Positions 1 to 11,454 of a stretch of DNA of 31,927 nucleotides are shown here, piece after piece. Position 1 is the first letter of the stretch; every line of letters starts with the position of its first letter. This stretch comes from Ophiostoma sp. CBS 140.51 (taxonomy: Eukaryota > Ascomycota > Sordariomycetes > Ophiostomatales > Ophiostomataceae). The stretch spans positions 1 through 31,927 of the forward strand of contig JANSLP010000361.1 in NCBI GenBank assembly GCA_029298735.1, in the 5' to 3' direction. The position numbers and the translations under genes were made by a program. The notes under the pieces are model-generated. The model did no database searches, was not told the DNA's origin, and saw only the letters and a list, made by a program, of their open reading frames with translations.

Positions 1-489
1 AGGGACTGAAGAATTTACGGCTTTATTTTTAGAGCAAAATTAAATGCATAATTCGGCGGGCATTGTGAAAATTGATCCAAGACATCGCGAATACGGACGG
101 CACAGACGCTCTGAATGATAAAAACGACAAGTAAATAAAAGGATCTTGTCGCCAATTTTGAAATAATAGAGCTTTGGCAGGAAGTTGGCAGGAAGTTGAG
201 GGAGACAAAGGAGGCTGTTGTTCAGACAATGAGGTCAACAATGGCCACGAACAATCCTCTTTGTCTGTTCACCCTTTGACCAAGGCGAACAAAGTATGTT
301 TACGTTCAAAATGTAGTGAACAAATTGAGCAAGACGAAATGTCATACAAATAGACCGTATTGCCGCTATTTTTGAGAGAAGAACTGCCATCGACAAACGA
401 AATACGTTCACGACACGAGATACATACAATCTCAACAAATCATCGCCAAAAAAAAAAACCACACAACAAAATTTACAACACACATCACA
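1..489. other. Leading non-coding stretch, presumed upstream region of the first gene
   Basis: No coding region is supported here. The stretch is moderately AT-rich and holds only short chance reading frames. It directly precedes the ATG at 490, which sits in a favourable fungal start context (A at -3, preceded by a CA-rich leader), so it probably contains that gene's promoter and 5' leader. A GTATGT word at 294-299 resembles a fungal splice donor, but no matching first exon could be found. Confidence 0.4.
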
Positions 490-1530
490 ATGGGCTCAAC
501 ATCACCCAAGATGGAGGCTGGCATCGAGCAGCATAAGGAGCAGCGCCGGCCTCGCACGAGCTCCAGTACACGGTCATCTACGCAGCATCGCTCCAGCTCG
601 CGGGGAAGCACGAAATCACTGAAGACGCAGTCAAAAAGCAAACAGAGACACAGACCCGGTCACAGTCAATCTGGGCTGTGCGGTTTGACCGTTTGGCATC
701 TATCAGAACAAACACCACCACACGACGCATCACCTGGTCAATGGTCAAGAAGGAGGCCGAAGAGGCTTCTACGGATACCACACCCGAGTCGTCCCGTGAC
801 GGCACTCCTGACGACATCTCCGAGATCGACCTGAATGCTATCCCCGTCAACCACAGCCAGGACAGTCCCGGGCTCTTCCCTTCTATCCTGAGCAAGGTTG
901 TCACGCGCACCGACTTGGCCGGCAAGCACAACTACGGCAAGCACGAGCGTGTTGTCGGTTGCCTGACCCTGCCGAGTCCGCCCTGCCGGGATTCAAGAAG
1001 GCCGGTCTGCCGCTTGGCGAGCTGCACACTTTGTCCTGTGGCCACGTCTTGTGCCAACCCTGCCTCGAAAGCAAGGCCCTCTCTATTGCTCGGGGCGTCT
1101 ACGATGCCGACATCTGGAGCAATTTCCTTGACGCTCCCCACAAGGAAGAGTATGCCGAGACATTTTACGACTACGACGGCCTGCCGCACGGTGAGGGTCC
1201 GCCCAAGTCTGCCCTCAAAGCCCTGGACATGCTCTGCTGCGGCCTGGACTCCCGTCTTGACCGCTACATCAAGTGCATGGACCAGGATGTCGCCATCCAA
1301 TACTGGGTCGCCCACCAGGCCGTCCGCACCACCGATACAGACAACCTGCGCAGCCAATACGGGTGGCCCGACTGCCAGCGGCAGCGGTGCCGGCTTGTTT
1401 CTTCAGTCGGGACCACTTGCAGTTTTGCTAATGTGTCTGCTGTAGCCGCTACTCTCTGACCAAGCCCATTGACGGCAGCACGGTACCGTCGCGGCCATGG
1501 TACAACGAGGGAGCACAACCATATGAGTGA
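490..1530 (+). pseudogene. Unrecognised gene with RING-like Cys/His patch, reading frame broken twice
   Basis: I do not recognise this family. Protein-like coding is visible but runs through three frames. It begins at the ATG at 490 (MGSTSPKMEAG), moves to a second frame that is open from 537 and reads HELQYTVIYAASLQLAGKHE, and continues to about 959 (KHNYGKHERVVG). It then moves to a third frame reading LPDPAESALPGFKKAGLPLG and onward to about 1386. Both changes are of the -1 type, as if one base were missing. No GT lies between 490 and 545, so an intron cannot explain the first change. The patch LHTLSCGHVLCQPCLE at about 1021-1070 has the C-x-H-x2-C-x2-C spacing of the centre of a RING finger, but the outer Cys pairs are not obvious. 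A last intron (about 1387-1445, acceptor CTGTAG) would join the tail YSLTKPIDGSTVPSRPWY, ending at a stop at 1528-1530. It could be a decayed gene, or an intact gene with two missing bases in this assembly. Confidence 0.5.
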
Positions 1531-4379
1531 AGGATTGACGAGAGCGAGGGAGAGACAGGAGTGAATGGTTGACGCTGGTCGTCGGGCCTCTGATAGATAA
1601 TAACAGATATCAATAATGGATATGCTTTACGAATATGAATAAGTCTTTCAATGATATTGAATTTGTCAGTGATAACACGCGAATATCATCATGTAGAAAT
1701 AATGTGAAGCGAACAAGACGGGAAGGTTAACAAACATGTGTATCGGTGAATCCCCGTGAGTGTAATCATACAATCACGTCTTAAGTTTCCTATTTTGTCA
1801 TCTGTAGTCCGTCTCCGTCTCGCTGCTTCGCGTCTATCGACTTTCGTAATAACTGTTTTATTTTCGTCCTTGTCAGCGGCGGCTTTGTCATGCCTTTTAT
1901 TCTGTTCCTTCAACACTCGTTTTCGTGTTCTTTTGTGTTGTTTGCCTGACCGAACTGTCGGGCCATTGCCCTTTTCAGCATTTCTGTGCGTGCAGTCCAT
2001 GCGTCCATAGGGCAGAACAAGGAAGCATAGGGCAGTGCAGGAAGCAGTCATCCGATCCCTCAAATTGAAATGCAGAAATTCAAATACCAATGAAAGAGTC
2101 TGATGTGCTCCGTCCATGCAAGTACTTCCTTCATTCGTGCAGACATCCCAGCCGCCAACCGCCATGACCCCAAAATCTCACCCTTGTAAGGCTGAAATGA
2201 CGGACGATGGCTCAGATGGGTACTGGCTTGTGAGGGACATGGTACATCTGTTTGGGTTCGTCGTGTGTTATTATTGGTTGCTGATTTGGTTTTTATCATC
2301 CTTTTATGTACTTCCACCGTGTTCCCATTATCATTCTCCCGCCTTTCCTTCCAGTGGTCACCCAATGTCTCGATGGGACCATTCTGCCGGGATGCCCGCC
2401 CAATTTACTGCGAGACTTGGCTCGTCGTTCTCGACCGCCTTCATCCCTGTTGCCCGTCTTGGGCCATCTTTTGCGTCTGATTGGCCTGTCTACGCACGCG
2501 ATACGCAAATTGGCACACCGCAGAAATACTCAGACTTCTTGTTACTGCAGGAGAGAATCGTTGTCAGCAGCGATCTTGTAATAGCACAGATGACAAATGA
2601 CGCTCGATCCTTCCATGGTCTGCTGAAGTAACGTTGTTGTGAGCACCGTAGTGTTCTGTTGTCCACCTTTCTATTTCTACATGCTCACGCTCACGTTCTC
2701 GGCTGGCTGTTCCCTTGGACCACATTGTCGGGTTAAGGTCTGTTGGGGCTCTTGCTCCGTAGGATCCATCATCACCATCATTGTCACTACGATATTGATG
2801 TCTTCTTTCCTCTCTCATTATGCCACGCCTTGTGTACCCCTGCGTCTCCGCAACAATGGAGATGAACTGAAATCCCGTGGAAAGTATTCTTTTCTTCCTT
2901 GTAGATATTACACTTTATCGTTCCTTTTTTCGTAGTCTTTTAGTCTTTTATAGCGTCGTAGCAGAGTCACAGTCTCACGCCTTGTTTAGCCCAGAGGTAC
3001 CCAAGATATGCAGCTTTGCTACATCGATATGCACCCAAAATGCATTGAAATGTCCTCTTTCTCTGCACACCACACATCCAAACAAATCCTTTCCCGCCGT
3101 TGCAGTTCGGGGACGCCGTGTGCCAAAGGCCGAAGAACTTCCGGGCCAGTAAGAGTTTGAAAGCCAAGATGTTCAATTTATTGTTTTGTCTTCTCGTCGG
3201 GTTTTTGTTGTTTTCCCCGCGCCTGAGCCTCTGCTAGTCTCCACTGCTGCCCTATGGACACCACATTTTTACCGCTTTGCCGTAATGCTGTAGCATTGGA
3301 TTGGAGCTGGAGCATGGACTGCAGCGCACTGTCGGGCCCTGCAGGCCGATCGCAAGAAAGACCCCTGCAGACAACAGACAACAGACCACTGACCGCCTGG
3401 GCCTTCTGTTTTTGGGCCTTGTCTTTGGCATGTCCTGCTCTTCGACGTGCAGACAAGAGGCGCTATTGTCTCGACTGCCGGAAGATCATCGGCCTGCTCC
3501 TGCTCCTACGAAGTATTTCCTGTTTCTTCTCGCTGTCGCTCTTTTGCTCCCACCCGACCACTTGGCAACACTCTTTCCTTCTCTCCTTGCGCACGGAATC
3601 CTTCACTGCACCGTCAATAATAATTTCTTTTCTCTTCCTCGCGTTTTACCATTGCTTTTCCCTGCTGTCACCCGGCCCACTCTGTGCCTCGGCTCTTGTG
3701 TGGACACCTTCGACCGGAACTGTTGAGATGCAATGGCCATGGTCGAGATGGACAAATTGATGAGAAAGCCGTGATACTGACTCACACACTCGAGGCACTC
3801 TGTATCATTGCTTCGTCCGACGACGGGCGCCGGTCAAAGTATCCACCCGGAGCACGGATGTTTGGGGGAGTGGACAGTGTTCAAGACTGTTTAAGACTGT
3901 CACACAACAGGCAGTCGACAACGCGGATGCGTTCTTGCGGCTGCGACGGCGGGAAAACTTTTGTCGACGATCAAAAAGTCAGAGGCTGAATGAACAGACG
4001 CCGTCGCCTTCGAAAGGTCGTACTCGCTAATCAGAAATCTGACAAACCGGCCTCGTTTATGTTTGGTTCTTTTTTATTTCTTTTCCATGTTTCTGACAGT
4101 TGACAACCGATGCTTGTTTTCTTTACCAATGCGCTGGTAGATGTCAGACGACGGACCATCTTCCCTCTTCACCACCATGACAAATGGTGGACGACCGGCA
4201 GTATGGGACAGTAGACAATTTCAGTGATGAATCATGAGAATAGGACGGCACAGGTCGACAGCGGACATTGGATATGTTGGGCCCTCTTTCTTTTACTCGG
4301 TGCCGTCTGAAAACAATTGCCGATGGCTATGAGTCAAACACGATGACAAGAGTCATGTTCGAGACGACCACACGGCGAT

Positions 4380-4411
4380 AACACATCTGTTGTCTAACAC
4401 ATCTGTTGTCT
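4380..4411. repeat. Perfect 16-bp tandem duplication
   Basis: The 16-base unit aacacatctgttgtct occurs twice, head to tail and without mismatch, at 4380-4395 and 4396-4411. It lies in non-coding sequence and is probably a replication-slippage product. Confidence 0.9.
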
Positions 4412-5605
4412 GGCGATGAGGCTGTCTTCGGTGATCAATATCCACAACAATGTGGTTTTCTTCCAACCCTGCTGAAGGATTCAGTGGATATTTCTCGATA
4501 GGGTAGGCAAATTGGCTTGGGACGGAGACGGAGGGATGGGGACGTGCTGGGCAGTTGGAACGTGCTCAACTTCGGCGAAGAGTCTTCTTTGCCTCTTCTC
4601 TTTTCGCAAGGTTGCATGGAAGGATGCAGCAAGAAATGTGAAAGGATTACAGCTTGAGTTACTTGGTGCTTCCCAGGTGCAGCTTGGTATGCATTGGATA
4701 CGGCTGCCAGACGAGAGGAAATAGAATAAATAACAGACGTCGACAAAAAAGTCCAAAACAAGACAAAAAGAGCACGACATTGGTAAAAGAAGCAAAGGCC
4801 GAAACGAAGGGGAGAAGAAGACGGATTAAAGACCCACGTACGTTTGTCTGCCTCGTAGGGCAACGGCAAGGAAATAACGCGACGGGCGAGTAACCAGTGG
4901 CAGTAATTACAGAAAGCGGGAACGGCTTCACCAGATGAAGCAGCCTCAATCGAAGGAAGGAATAGACGAAACGGGAAGGAAATCAAATTGTCTGCATCCA
5001 CTGAATTGAAAACAATAAACACTCACAAGTACCTTACCCTGCCAAGCTCATCTGAGTAAGTCGTTCCGTGCGTCAACTCTAAAGACAATGCTTCGATTGC
5101 ATTGCCATCTGTCTCGACTCGTGTTCGTAAAAACCGTTGCAACTACGCAAAAGTTGGCGACGTTTCGATCGACGTAGCTTGCCATTGCTTGACATCGCAT
5201 TGACCATCCATTGCAACAGCTGCCAGCATCAACCAACAGACAGCCAACAGACAAGGTAGCATCAGTCTCCAGTCGTCGCATCCCTTGACAGCCAGACTGC
5301 TCATCTCGACAGCCATTCCGACAGTCCATCTCGCAAACCAGCCAACCGGCGCCGGCCAGCTGCCGGAAAAGTCCCGGGATGGACGACAGACGACAAAATG
5401 ATGGACGACAATTGATGGACGTTGACGTCCTCGTACTCGTGTCGTCTCCTCAGTCCCCCTGCACCTCCGTGGCTGATCATTCCCTCCCATGTGTCTTCTG
5501 CCCTGTGACGGGCGTCGGACGGCTTTCCTAGAGAGGCTTCGCTCAAAGATGTGCTCCAATTGTGCTCCATTTCTGTCCACTACGGAGTAGTTACGCGCCC
5601 ACGAG

Positions 5606-5635
5606 TTTCGTGCTATTTCGTGCTATTTCGTGCTA
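5606..5635. repeat. 10-bp tandem repeat, three perfect copies
   Basis: The unit tttcgtgcta is repeated three times without mismatch at 5606-5615, 5616-5625 and 5626-5635. It lies in non-coding sequence, and no function can be inferred. Confidence 0.9.
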
Positions 5636-6499
5636 AAAGAAAGACTACCATGCTGCTAAGAGCACATCTCCCTTGTTTTATCAACATGTCGCCCCTTTTC
5701 CCCTCTTTCGGGCCGCCTAGACCAGGTTTTTGGAGTGGAAAAATACCAAGCCTTTTTGTCAACCCGACGTCCATCTCTCTTGCTGAATGACGGGGGGAGT
5801 TGAAAAAGAAGAATGTTAATGACGACGACAACTGTTGATGTAGAGACGGATCAAAAGACGATGACTATTAAAGATCGAGACAAAACAAAAGTGAATCGAG
5901 AAGGATGCATGGGAATACAACGTCGACCACGACGCCGGAGAATCTCCCTTGTCCATCCCAAGTTGTCCAATCACTTTATTTCTCTCTCAATCTCACACTG
6001 CAACTTTGGCCCACTCCCTCCATCTTTCTTTACCTTGCAGCCTCTGGTGCCTTTCCTCTCGCCTGAGAGAGACACATGCACGTCCCAACGGAGAATTCCA
6101 CAAGTTGCCTAGTGCTGCCCATGGGGGTGCTGAAAGGATCAGTGGGGAGACAAACGAGGGCAAAACGAAAGTAGAAACTACTGCTGAATATCACTGAATA
6201 TCCGAAAGTGACAAGGTGATACCATCGAAAGGAAGGAAGACCAGCTCGGAGCTGTGGCACGCCCAAACCCTTGCAAATTTCCCTGCAGCTTGCCACGACT
6301 GCAGAGAGTCCACAACCACTTTCAACACGACCCTGGACGCAACCACTGGGCGGCTCATGCCCCGGTTCCTTTGTCCCAATCGTTTTTGAGTGTCAAGCTG
6401 ACCTGGTTTTGTTGTTTCTGCTGTGACTTTATTTGCTTTTTCTTTCCTTCTCGGGACGAGATTTGCCTGCCCGAAGACTTGCTGTCTGTTGGTCCAGCT

Positions 6500-7914
6500 C
6501 ATGGCTAATGGTCCCCATTATTTGATTTTCGAGCTGGGCCTGTCCCATCATTTTTATGTGTCCCCTCTCCCCGTCCCCTTCCCCTCTTTCCCTCTCCCCC
6601 TGATTGATTCCTTTATTCCCCCCTCCCCTCCCGCTTTTTTTTCTTAAGCTCGTCGACAATTTTTTACGATTTTCCTTTTCTGTCCAGACCTGCTCTCCGT
6701 CCTGCATCACCTTCTCGACCGCGACAGTCGACAAGCACCCACATTCGACCACCGAAACGACGAACACGAAGCGCGACTACCAGTTCGAGTCTGCGTCTAG
6801 ACGCCGTGCACCCAGACAAAAACTGCCTGCCCTGGCACTGGCAGACTTCAGACTGACTGCGCACGCCCCTTGGCCCCACAGTCAATCGACGTCTCTCTCT
6901 CTCCGTGTCTGCTTTGACAGATTTGGCCCCCATTGTTTCTGTCCTTCCCGCTGTTTTCTCCTGCTGTGTGCCGCACGTTCTGGCCGGCGGGATCTCAAGT
7001 CCAGTCCAGTCCAGTCCGGTCCAGCGGAATAAAGAATAAACACTGCAAAGGGACAGAAAAAAAGACAACCGGGCAAGCCTGGTATTGGGCGGAACCAACG
7101 ACCCCAAATCCCATTCCCATCTCTCGACGGGCCCATCTCAATCAACCCAACGAGGCTGACCACCCCTCACACAAATCATATCGAGGCTTGTCCTCCTTTC
7201 CTGTCCCTCGGGACCTGGCGCCTCCTTTTGGATTCTGTTGGAGTCTCCATTGGAGTCCTCTTTTTCTTTGTCATCAGCCCTGCGACCTGACGTCGTTCTG
7301 TTGTTGGTTCTTGTGACGGGTGAGATCTCGTTAAAGGACCGATAGACGGAAGGCGTGCATCGGTGTCGACGGCGATTGTTTGTCCTGTTGTCTGTTGTCA
7401 ACCACACTGTCGGTTCCAACACACCCTCGACTCTCGAGGCGGGCCGTCTCTTTTCGTCTGCCACTTTTGATTTAGGGCTGCTTCCCACGACACACTCTTT
7501 TGAGCTCTGTGTCTTGTTCTGTTCCTGTGTCTCTCTTTTTGTGTTTTGGCTTGTGCTTCGAATTCCTGCATTGTGCTTCCTGATATTCACCTGCTGTGTA
7601 ATCGACCTCGACCATATGCCCCCCCTTTTTTTGTTTCTCTTCTTCGACCTCTCACTCAATTTCCACGCCACAATCTGTTTCTTTTGTTACCGCTATCTTG
7701 GCACATACGCCTTATTTGCCATTCTCGACCCTTTTTGTCTTTTGCCCCTCCCTCTTCTTTTCTCACATTTACACTCGCCTTGTGTGCCCGTCCACTTGGG
7801 ACAGGTGTGGAAGGAGGCAACTGAACGATATTATTGACTGTCGACTGGTTGAAACTGAGACAACACGACTAAAACCACGAGATACAGCTACACAGCAAAT
7901 CGCCCGAAACAAAT
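6500..7914 (+). promoter_or_regulatory. Pyrimidine-rich upstream region / probable long 5' leader of the transcription factor
   Basis: On the coding strand this 1.4-kb stretch is strongly C/T-rich, with a nearly pure polypyrimidine run at about 6540-6655. Such CT-rich blocks are common upstream of fungal genes around the transcription start. Several upstream ATGs are present (for example at about 7616), so if transcription starts early the leader would carry upstream reading frames. The actual start site cannot be read from the sequence. No competing gene is supported here. Confidence 0.4.
6998..7022. repeat. Pentanucleotide tandem repeat
   Basis: The unit agtcc occurs four times in a row at 6998-7017, followed by the one-mismatch copy ggtcc. 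It is a short microsatellite inside the pyrimidine-rich leader of the transcription factor gene. Confidence 0.85.
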
Positions 7915-10900
7915 ATGGCGTCGTCCCTGCAGCAGCAGGGTGGCGTTGCAGCGAACAGGAGTGGAAGCAGCAATGGAGGAAGTGGCAGTGGTAGTGGCGC
8001 TGTACTGGGAGCAGGAGCAGGGGCAGGTGCAGGTGCAGGCTCCTCCACACAGAAAGCGCGAACCGCTCCAAGCGCTCCTTCCGAGTTAAGGTGAGTACTC
8101 CGTACACAACACACAGTCGATCTTTCTTATTCCGGCCTCCTTCCAATCTCGGATTCCCCCTTTTCCCTTCAACACAATTCCCAACTTCGACGTCAACATC
8201 ACCACCTTTCACAATGATGGCCCTTTCTCCGCCGCTGACACCGGGCAGACAGCCGAATTTACCTTCGACGACAACGCCATCTCAGCCCTCAACACAACAG
8301 GGTCCGACCGTCTTGACGTTTGCCCTCAACCACCGGCCCCGCGCCACCCGCGCCAGTGTCCCCAAAGTGCGGACAGGGTGTAAAACTTGTGAGTTTTTCA
8401 GTGTTCGCGATGTTGATTTCCCCCTTGCATTGTTTTTCTACATCTTCCCAAAACCGCCCCATGATTTGCACTGTTAGTGCTTTTGAGCAGCGACCAAGAA
8501 CTGTAGGCAAGCGGGATAGCGCCGTAGGGCTGGCGAAACAGAATCCACTAACGCAATGCAGGCAAGTGAGTTCAGATGAGAGTCCACGATCATGACGTCC
8601 ACGAACGGCTACGAGGTAAAATAAACATACACGATACTTACCAGAAACTAGAAAACGACACGTCAAGTGCGACGAAGCGAAGCCGTCGTGCAGCCGGTGC
8701 ATAAAATGGCAAGGCTTTTGCGAAGGCTACGACCAAGCGGCGGAGAGTGCTTCGATTGAAGCGGCGGCAGCAGGAGCATCACAACTGCCGGCGACAACAA
8801 CGACTGCACCGACAACAGCACCAGCTCGGCCAAGAACGACGGCGACACCTCGTACGACTCCGACGACAACTCCTGCTGGAACACCGCCCGGCGCAACGAA
8901 AACCCCACGGAATCGCAATCCGGCGACCACCTGCCCGAACGTGAACCCGAATGCGGCCGCAAAGACCACCCGCGCTCCCTCAACAACCTCCTCCTCCTCT
9001 GCCACACAAGGCTCACGACGCACGACACCCTCCTCCGATGTATCGGCGAGCGAGTACGTTCACACGACAACGGCACCACCACATACAACTCCCGCAAGAA
9101 CAGCCACCCCCTCGATAAAGCGCGAGCCCGACGACGACACCCCAAGAGCACACTATGGCGACCATCCCATCTTTGTGGGTGACGACGACAGCAATGCCAG
9201 TGTCATCTTCATGCCAAGGGAGCCAATCTACGTCCAGACTCAAGAGCAGCGACAATTCAAGCGCGAGTACGACGACGAAGATGACGTTGAGGCCGAGTAC
9301 TACACCCACGGTGAATATGCCCCGGACTTCGTCCTGGCCCAGCGAAATACATCCACCCAGCCGTACTTTGACCTATCTCTGATCAACGGTGGCACTTCGT
9401 CTTCCTTCCCGCTCGAGCCAAATTACAACAGCGTCATGTTCGCCTCGCAGTGGGAAAAGGCCTACTTTGACAGCTGGTTGACACTGGCACCCAATCTCGG
9501 TGGTGGATGGTTCCCGTCCCATCTTTGGACCAGCACGATTCCACAGTTGTGTCGAGACGAGCCGGCCGTGCGATTCGCAGCCATTGCCATTGGAGCCATG
9601 GCACAGGCCATGTCGCCGGCCCTGTTGGGCAAGTCGTACCACCACATGCTCGGAGGCAACACAACGGCCGATGACCAGTCGAGTCAACCAGGCCAGCCAG
9701 GACAACTGGGAGCTGACGGAACAATCGCAGCATTCCCCGCCGCCGAGTCTGTCGAGGCCAGCCGTGTTGTTCCCCACTACCGCAACGCTCTGACCTACTA
9801 TGGCCACGCCTTACGTCTTTTGCGACTGGGCGGCGGTGGAGGCACAGCGACCTCTGAAAACAACAACGGAAACCAACCGCAGCAGGCACACACTGGCAAC
9901 GACCCCGAGACACCGCCCTCTTCCGAAAAAGAGCGCGCTGCCGTCTTGTCGTGCCTTCTATTTGTTTGCTTCGAGGCTCTCCAGGGCAACCGTGAGGCCG
10001 CTCTCAATCACATCACCCACGGCCTACAAATCGTCGACCAGTTTGTTGCCCGCAATCTGCCGCCGCGTGCACTGTCCGAGGCACAGGCATACAGTCCACC
10101 AGACGAGGCGAGTCTGTTGGCAGGTACAGACAGCGACGCGGAATGGCAGCGGAGGCGGCAGAGACAGAGACAGCGGGATCGCCAACTCGGCCTTCTGGCA
10201 GCGAAACAGGGTGAAGCGCCTGCCAGCACGGAGAACCCAGAAAGCCACCACCGCACAACCCTCAGCGAAGACCGCCCCTCTGACTCTCTGACTCGTGTCC
10301 TTACTCGCTCGCCTGCACCCTATGTCCTCGAGGACGAGGTGATGCAGGTGTTCAGACGGCTCGACTTCCAGGCTTGGTCTCTTGGCGTTTTCAGATTGAG
10401 ACGCACCCGCCCGGCCGACATCAAGTTCCAAGCACTTGATGCCCTCAACCCTGCTACCATCCCTGCTCGCTTTGACTCTCTCGACGACGCCCGTCGGTGG
10501 TGGGACTTTGTCCAGCACTGGATCCTCCAGTTCCCTCGCTACATGGTCGCTGCTCTCCAACGGTACATGGACGAGAACCCAGATGCTGCTGAACGTGCCA
10601 CGGCTGCGGGCCGCATGTTGGATATCTGTGACGTCCCCGGTGCCCGCGAGATCCAGCGGGAGTACTTGGAGTGCCTGAAGCGGTGGTATGACGCCTTCTA
10701 CCCGCTGTATGAGGCCACCCACCGGCAAGGTGGACACCCTACGTATGGTCATGGCGGCGATCCTGCTGCAGCTGCAGCAGCCGAGGCCGCCTACTTCCGT
10801 GCGGCCAGTCTCAAGATCCCATATATTTTGGCCTGGATCGGCGTCTCGTCGCTCGTCTACTCGGACTACGAGGCCATGTATCAACTGACGCCACAGTTCC

Positions 10901-11454
10901 GGGAACTGAACCGGTTGGCAGCCCTGATTCTACCGAAACAGCCTCGCTATGCCTGGTCACCATTTGGTGGCGGTGCCTCTTCCATCTTTGGTCCGCCTCC
11001 TGGTGGTGCTACGGGTGGCAGTGTCGGCAGCGACGGTGTCCGCGGTGATCTGTTTACCATGGACAACGGCCCCACCATGGCCCTGTTTGTCGTCTCTTGC
11101 AAGTGTCGTGTGGAGGCTGTGCGTGATGAGTCCATTCGGTTGTTGGCCGCCTACCCGCGCCGCGACGGATTCTGGGACAGCAAGATTCTGTGGGCCATTG
11201 CCGATTGGAACAGAGTGATTGAAGCCGAAAACGAGACCGAGGGGAGTTTATATGAGCAGTAAGTCCACCACCCCCAGTATTTTGATCCTCTCACTCATTT
11301 TGATTTACTAACGCACGACAGATGGCTCCGCCTTCGCCAACGAGAGGCAATTTTCGACGAGACGAAGCCTGAGGTGCAGATGACGGCATGGGTCAAGAAC
11401 AAGGAGTCGGGCAAATTTGAGAAGCTGACGCAGACAGTCAGATGGGATCGGTAA
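7915..11454 (+). CDS. Zn2Cys6 (fungal binuclear cluster) transcription factor, five exons
   Basis: This is a DNA-binding nuclear regulator of the Gal4-type family. My model joins 7915-8090, 8249-8388, 8562-8565, 8652-11258 and 11322-11454, which is 3,060 nt and 1,019 residues. Introns have GTGAGT or GTAAGT donors and CAG/TAG acceptors, with branch-like CTGAC or CTAAC in introns 1, 2 and 4. Joining them gives cysteines at residues 103, 106, 113, 120, 123 and 130, with the exact CX2CX6CX6CX2CX6C spacing of the family and the hallmark KCDE. Exon 1 encodes a Gly/Ser/Ala-rich low-complexity N terminus. A long Thr/Pro-rich linker (about 140-330) leads into a helical region of about 620 residues of the fungal-specific regulatory type, including FASQWEKAYFDSW and FVCFEALQGNREAALNHI. 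An additional disordered insert with RQRQRQRDRQ lies inside that region. The C terminus after the last intron reads WLRLRQREAIFDETKPEVQ. Target genes are unknown. The start at 7915 is the first ATG in frame and needs transcript confirmation. Confidence 0.92.
8562..8565 (+). other. Predicted 4-nt microexon (GCAA) inside the zinc cluster
   Basis: Exon 2 ends at T8388 in front of GTGAGT and leaves one base of a Cys codon. The four bases GCAA lie between an acceptor (CTAACGCAATGCAG, ending at 8561) and a donor (GTGAGT, starting at 8566). Splicing them in completes the second cysteine codon (T+GC) and, with A8652, a lysine codon (AA+A). This restores the six-cysteine spacing and an open frame into the next exon. 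Direct joining of exon 2 to the downstream exon at 8652 would give a TAA stop at that codon. Confidence 0.8.

Larger units (their letters stand above)
1531..6499. other. Long intergenic region without a supported gene
   Basis: About 5 kb follow the first gene without any reading frame that shows a recognisable motif, a protein-like composition or plausible splicing. The longest frames (roughly 170-195 codons, on either strand near 2116-2631 and 4435-5022) are rich in Ser, Leu, Phe and Arg and look like chance openings. The first 200 bases are AT-rich and fit a 3' UTR and terminator zone of the upstream gene. Two small tandem repeats are listed separately. A non-coding transcript cannot be excluded. 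Confidence 0.5.

Noticed and set aside
4435..5022. 195-codon minus-strand frame
   Set aside because: It is hydrophobic and Ser/Leu-rich by chance in C/T-rich DNA, with no transmembrane pattern or family motif that holds up.
10024..10884. 286-codon minus-strand frame inside the transcription factor gene
   Set aside because: It is a shadow of the large exon of the Zn2Cys6 factor, which reads as a continuous regulatory domain on the plus strand.
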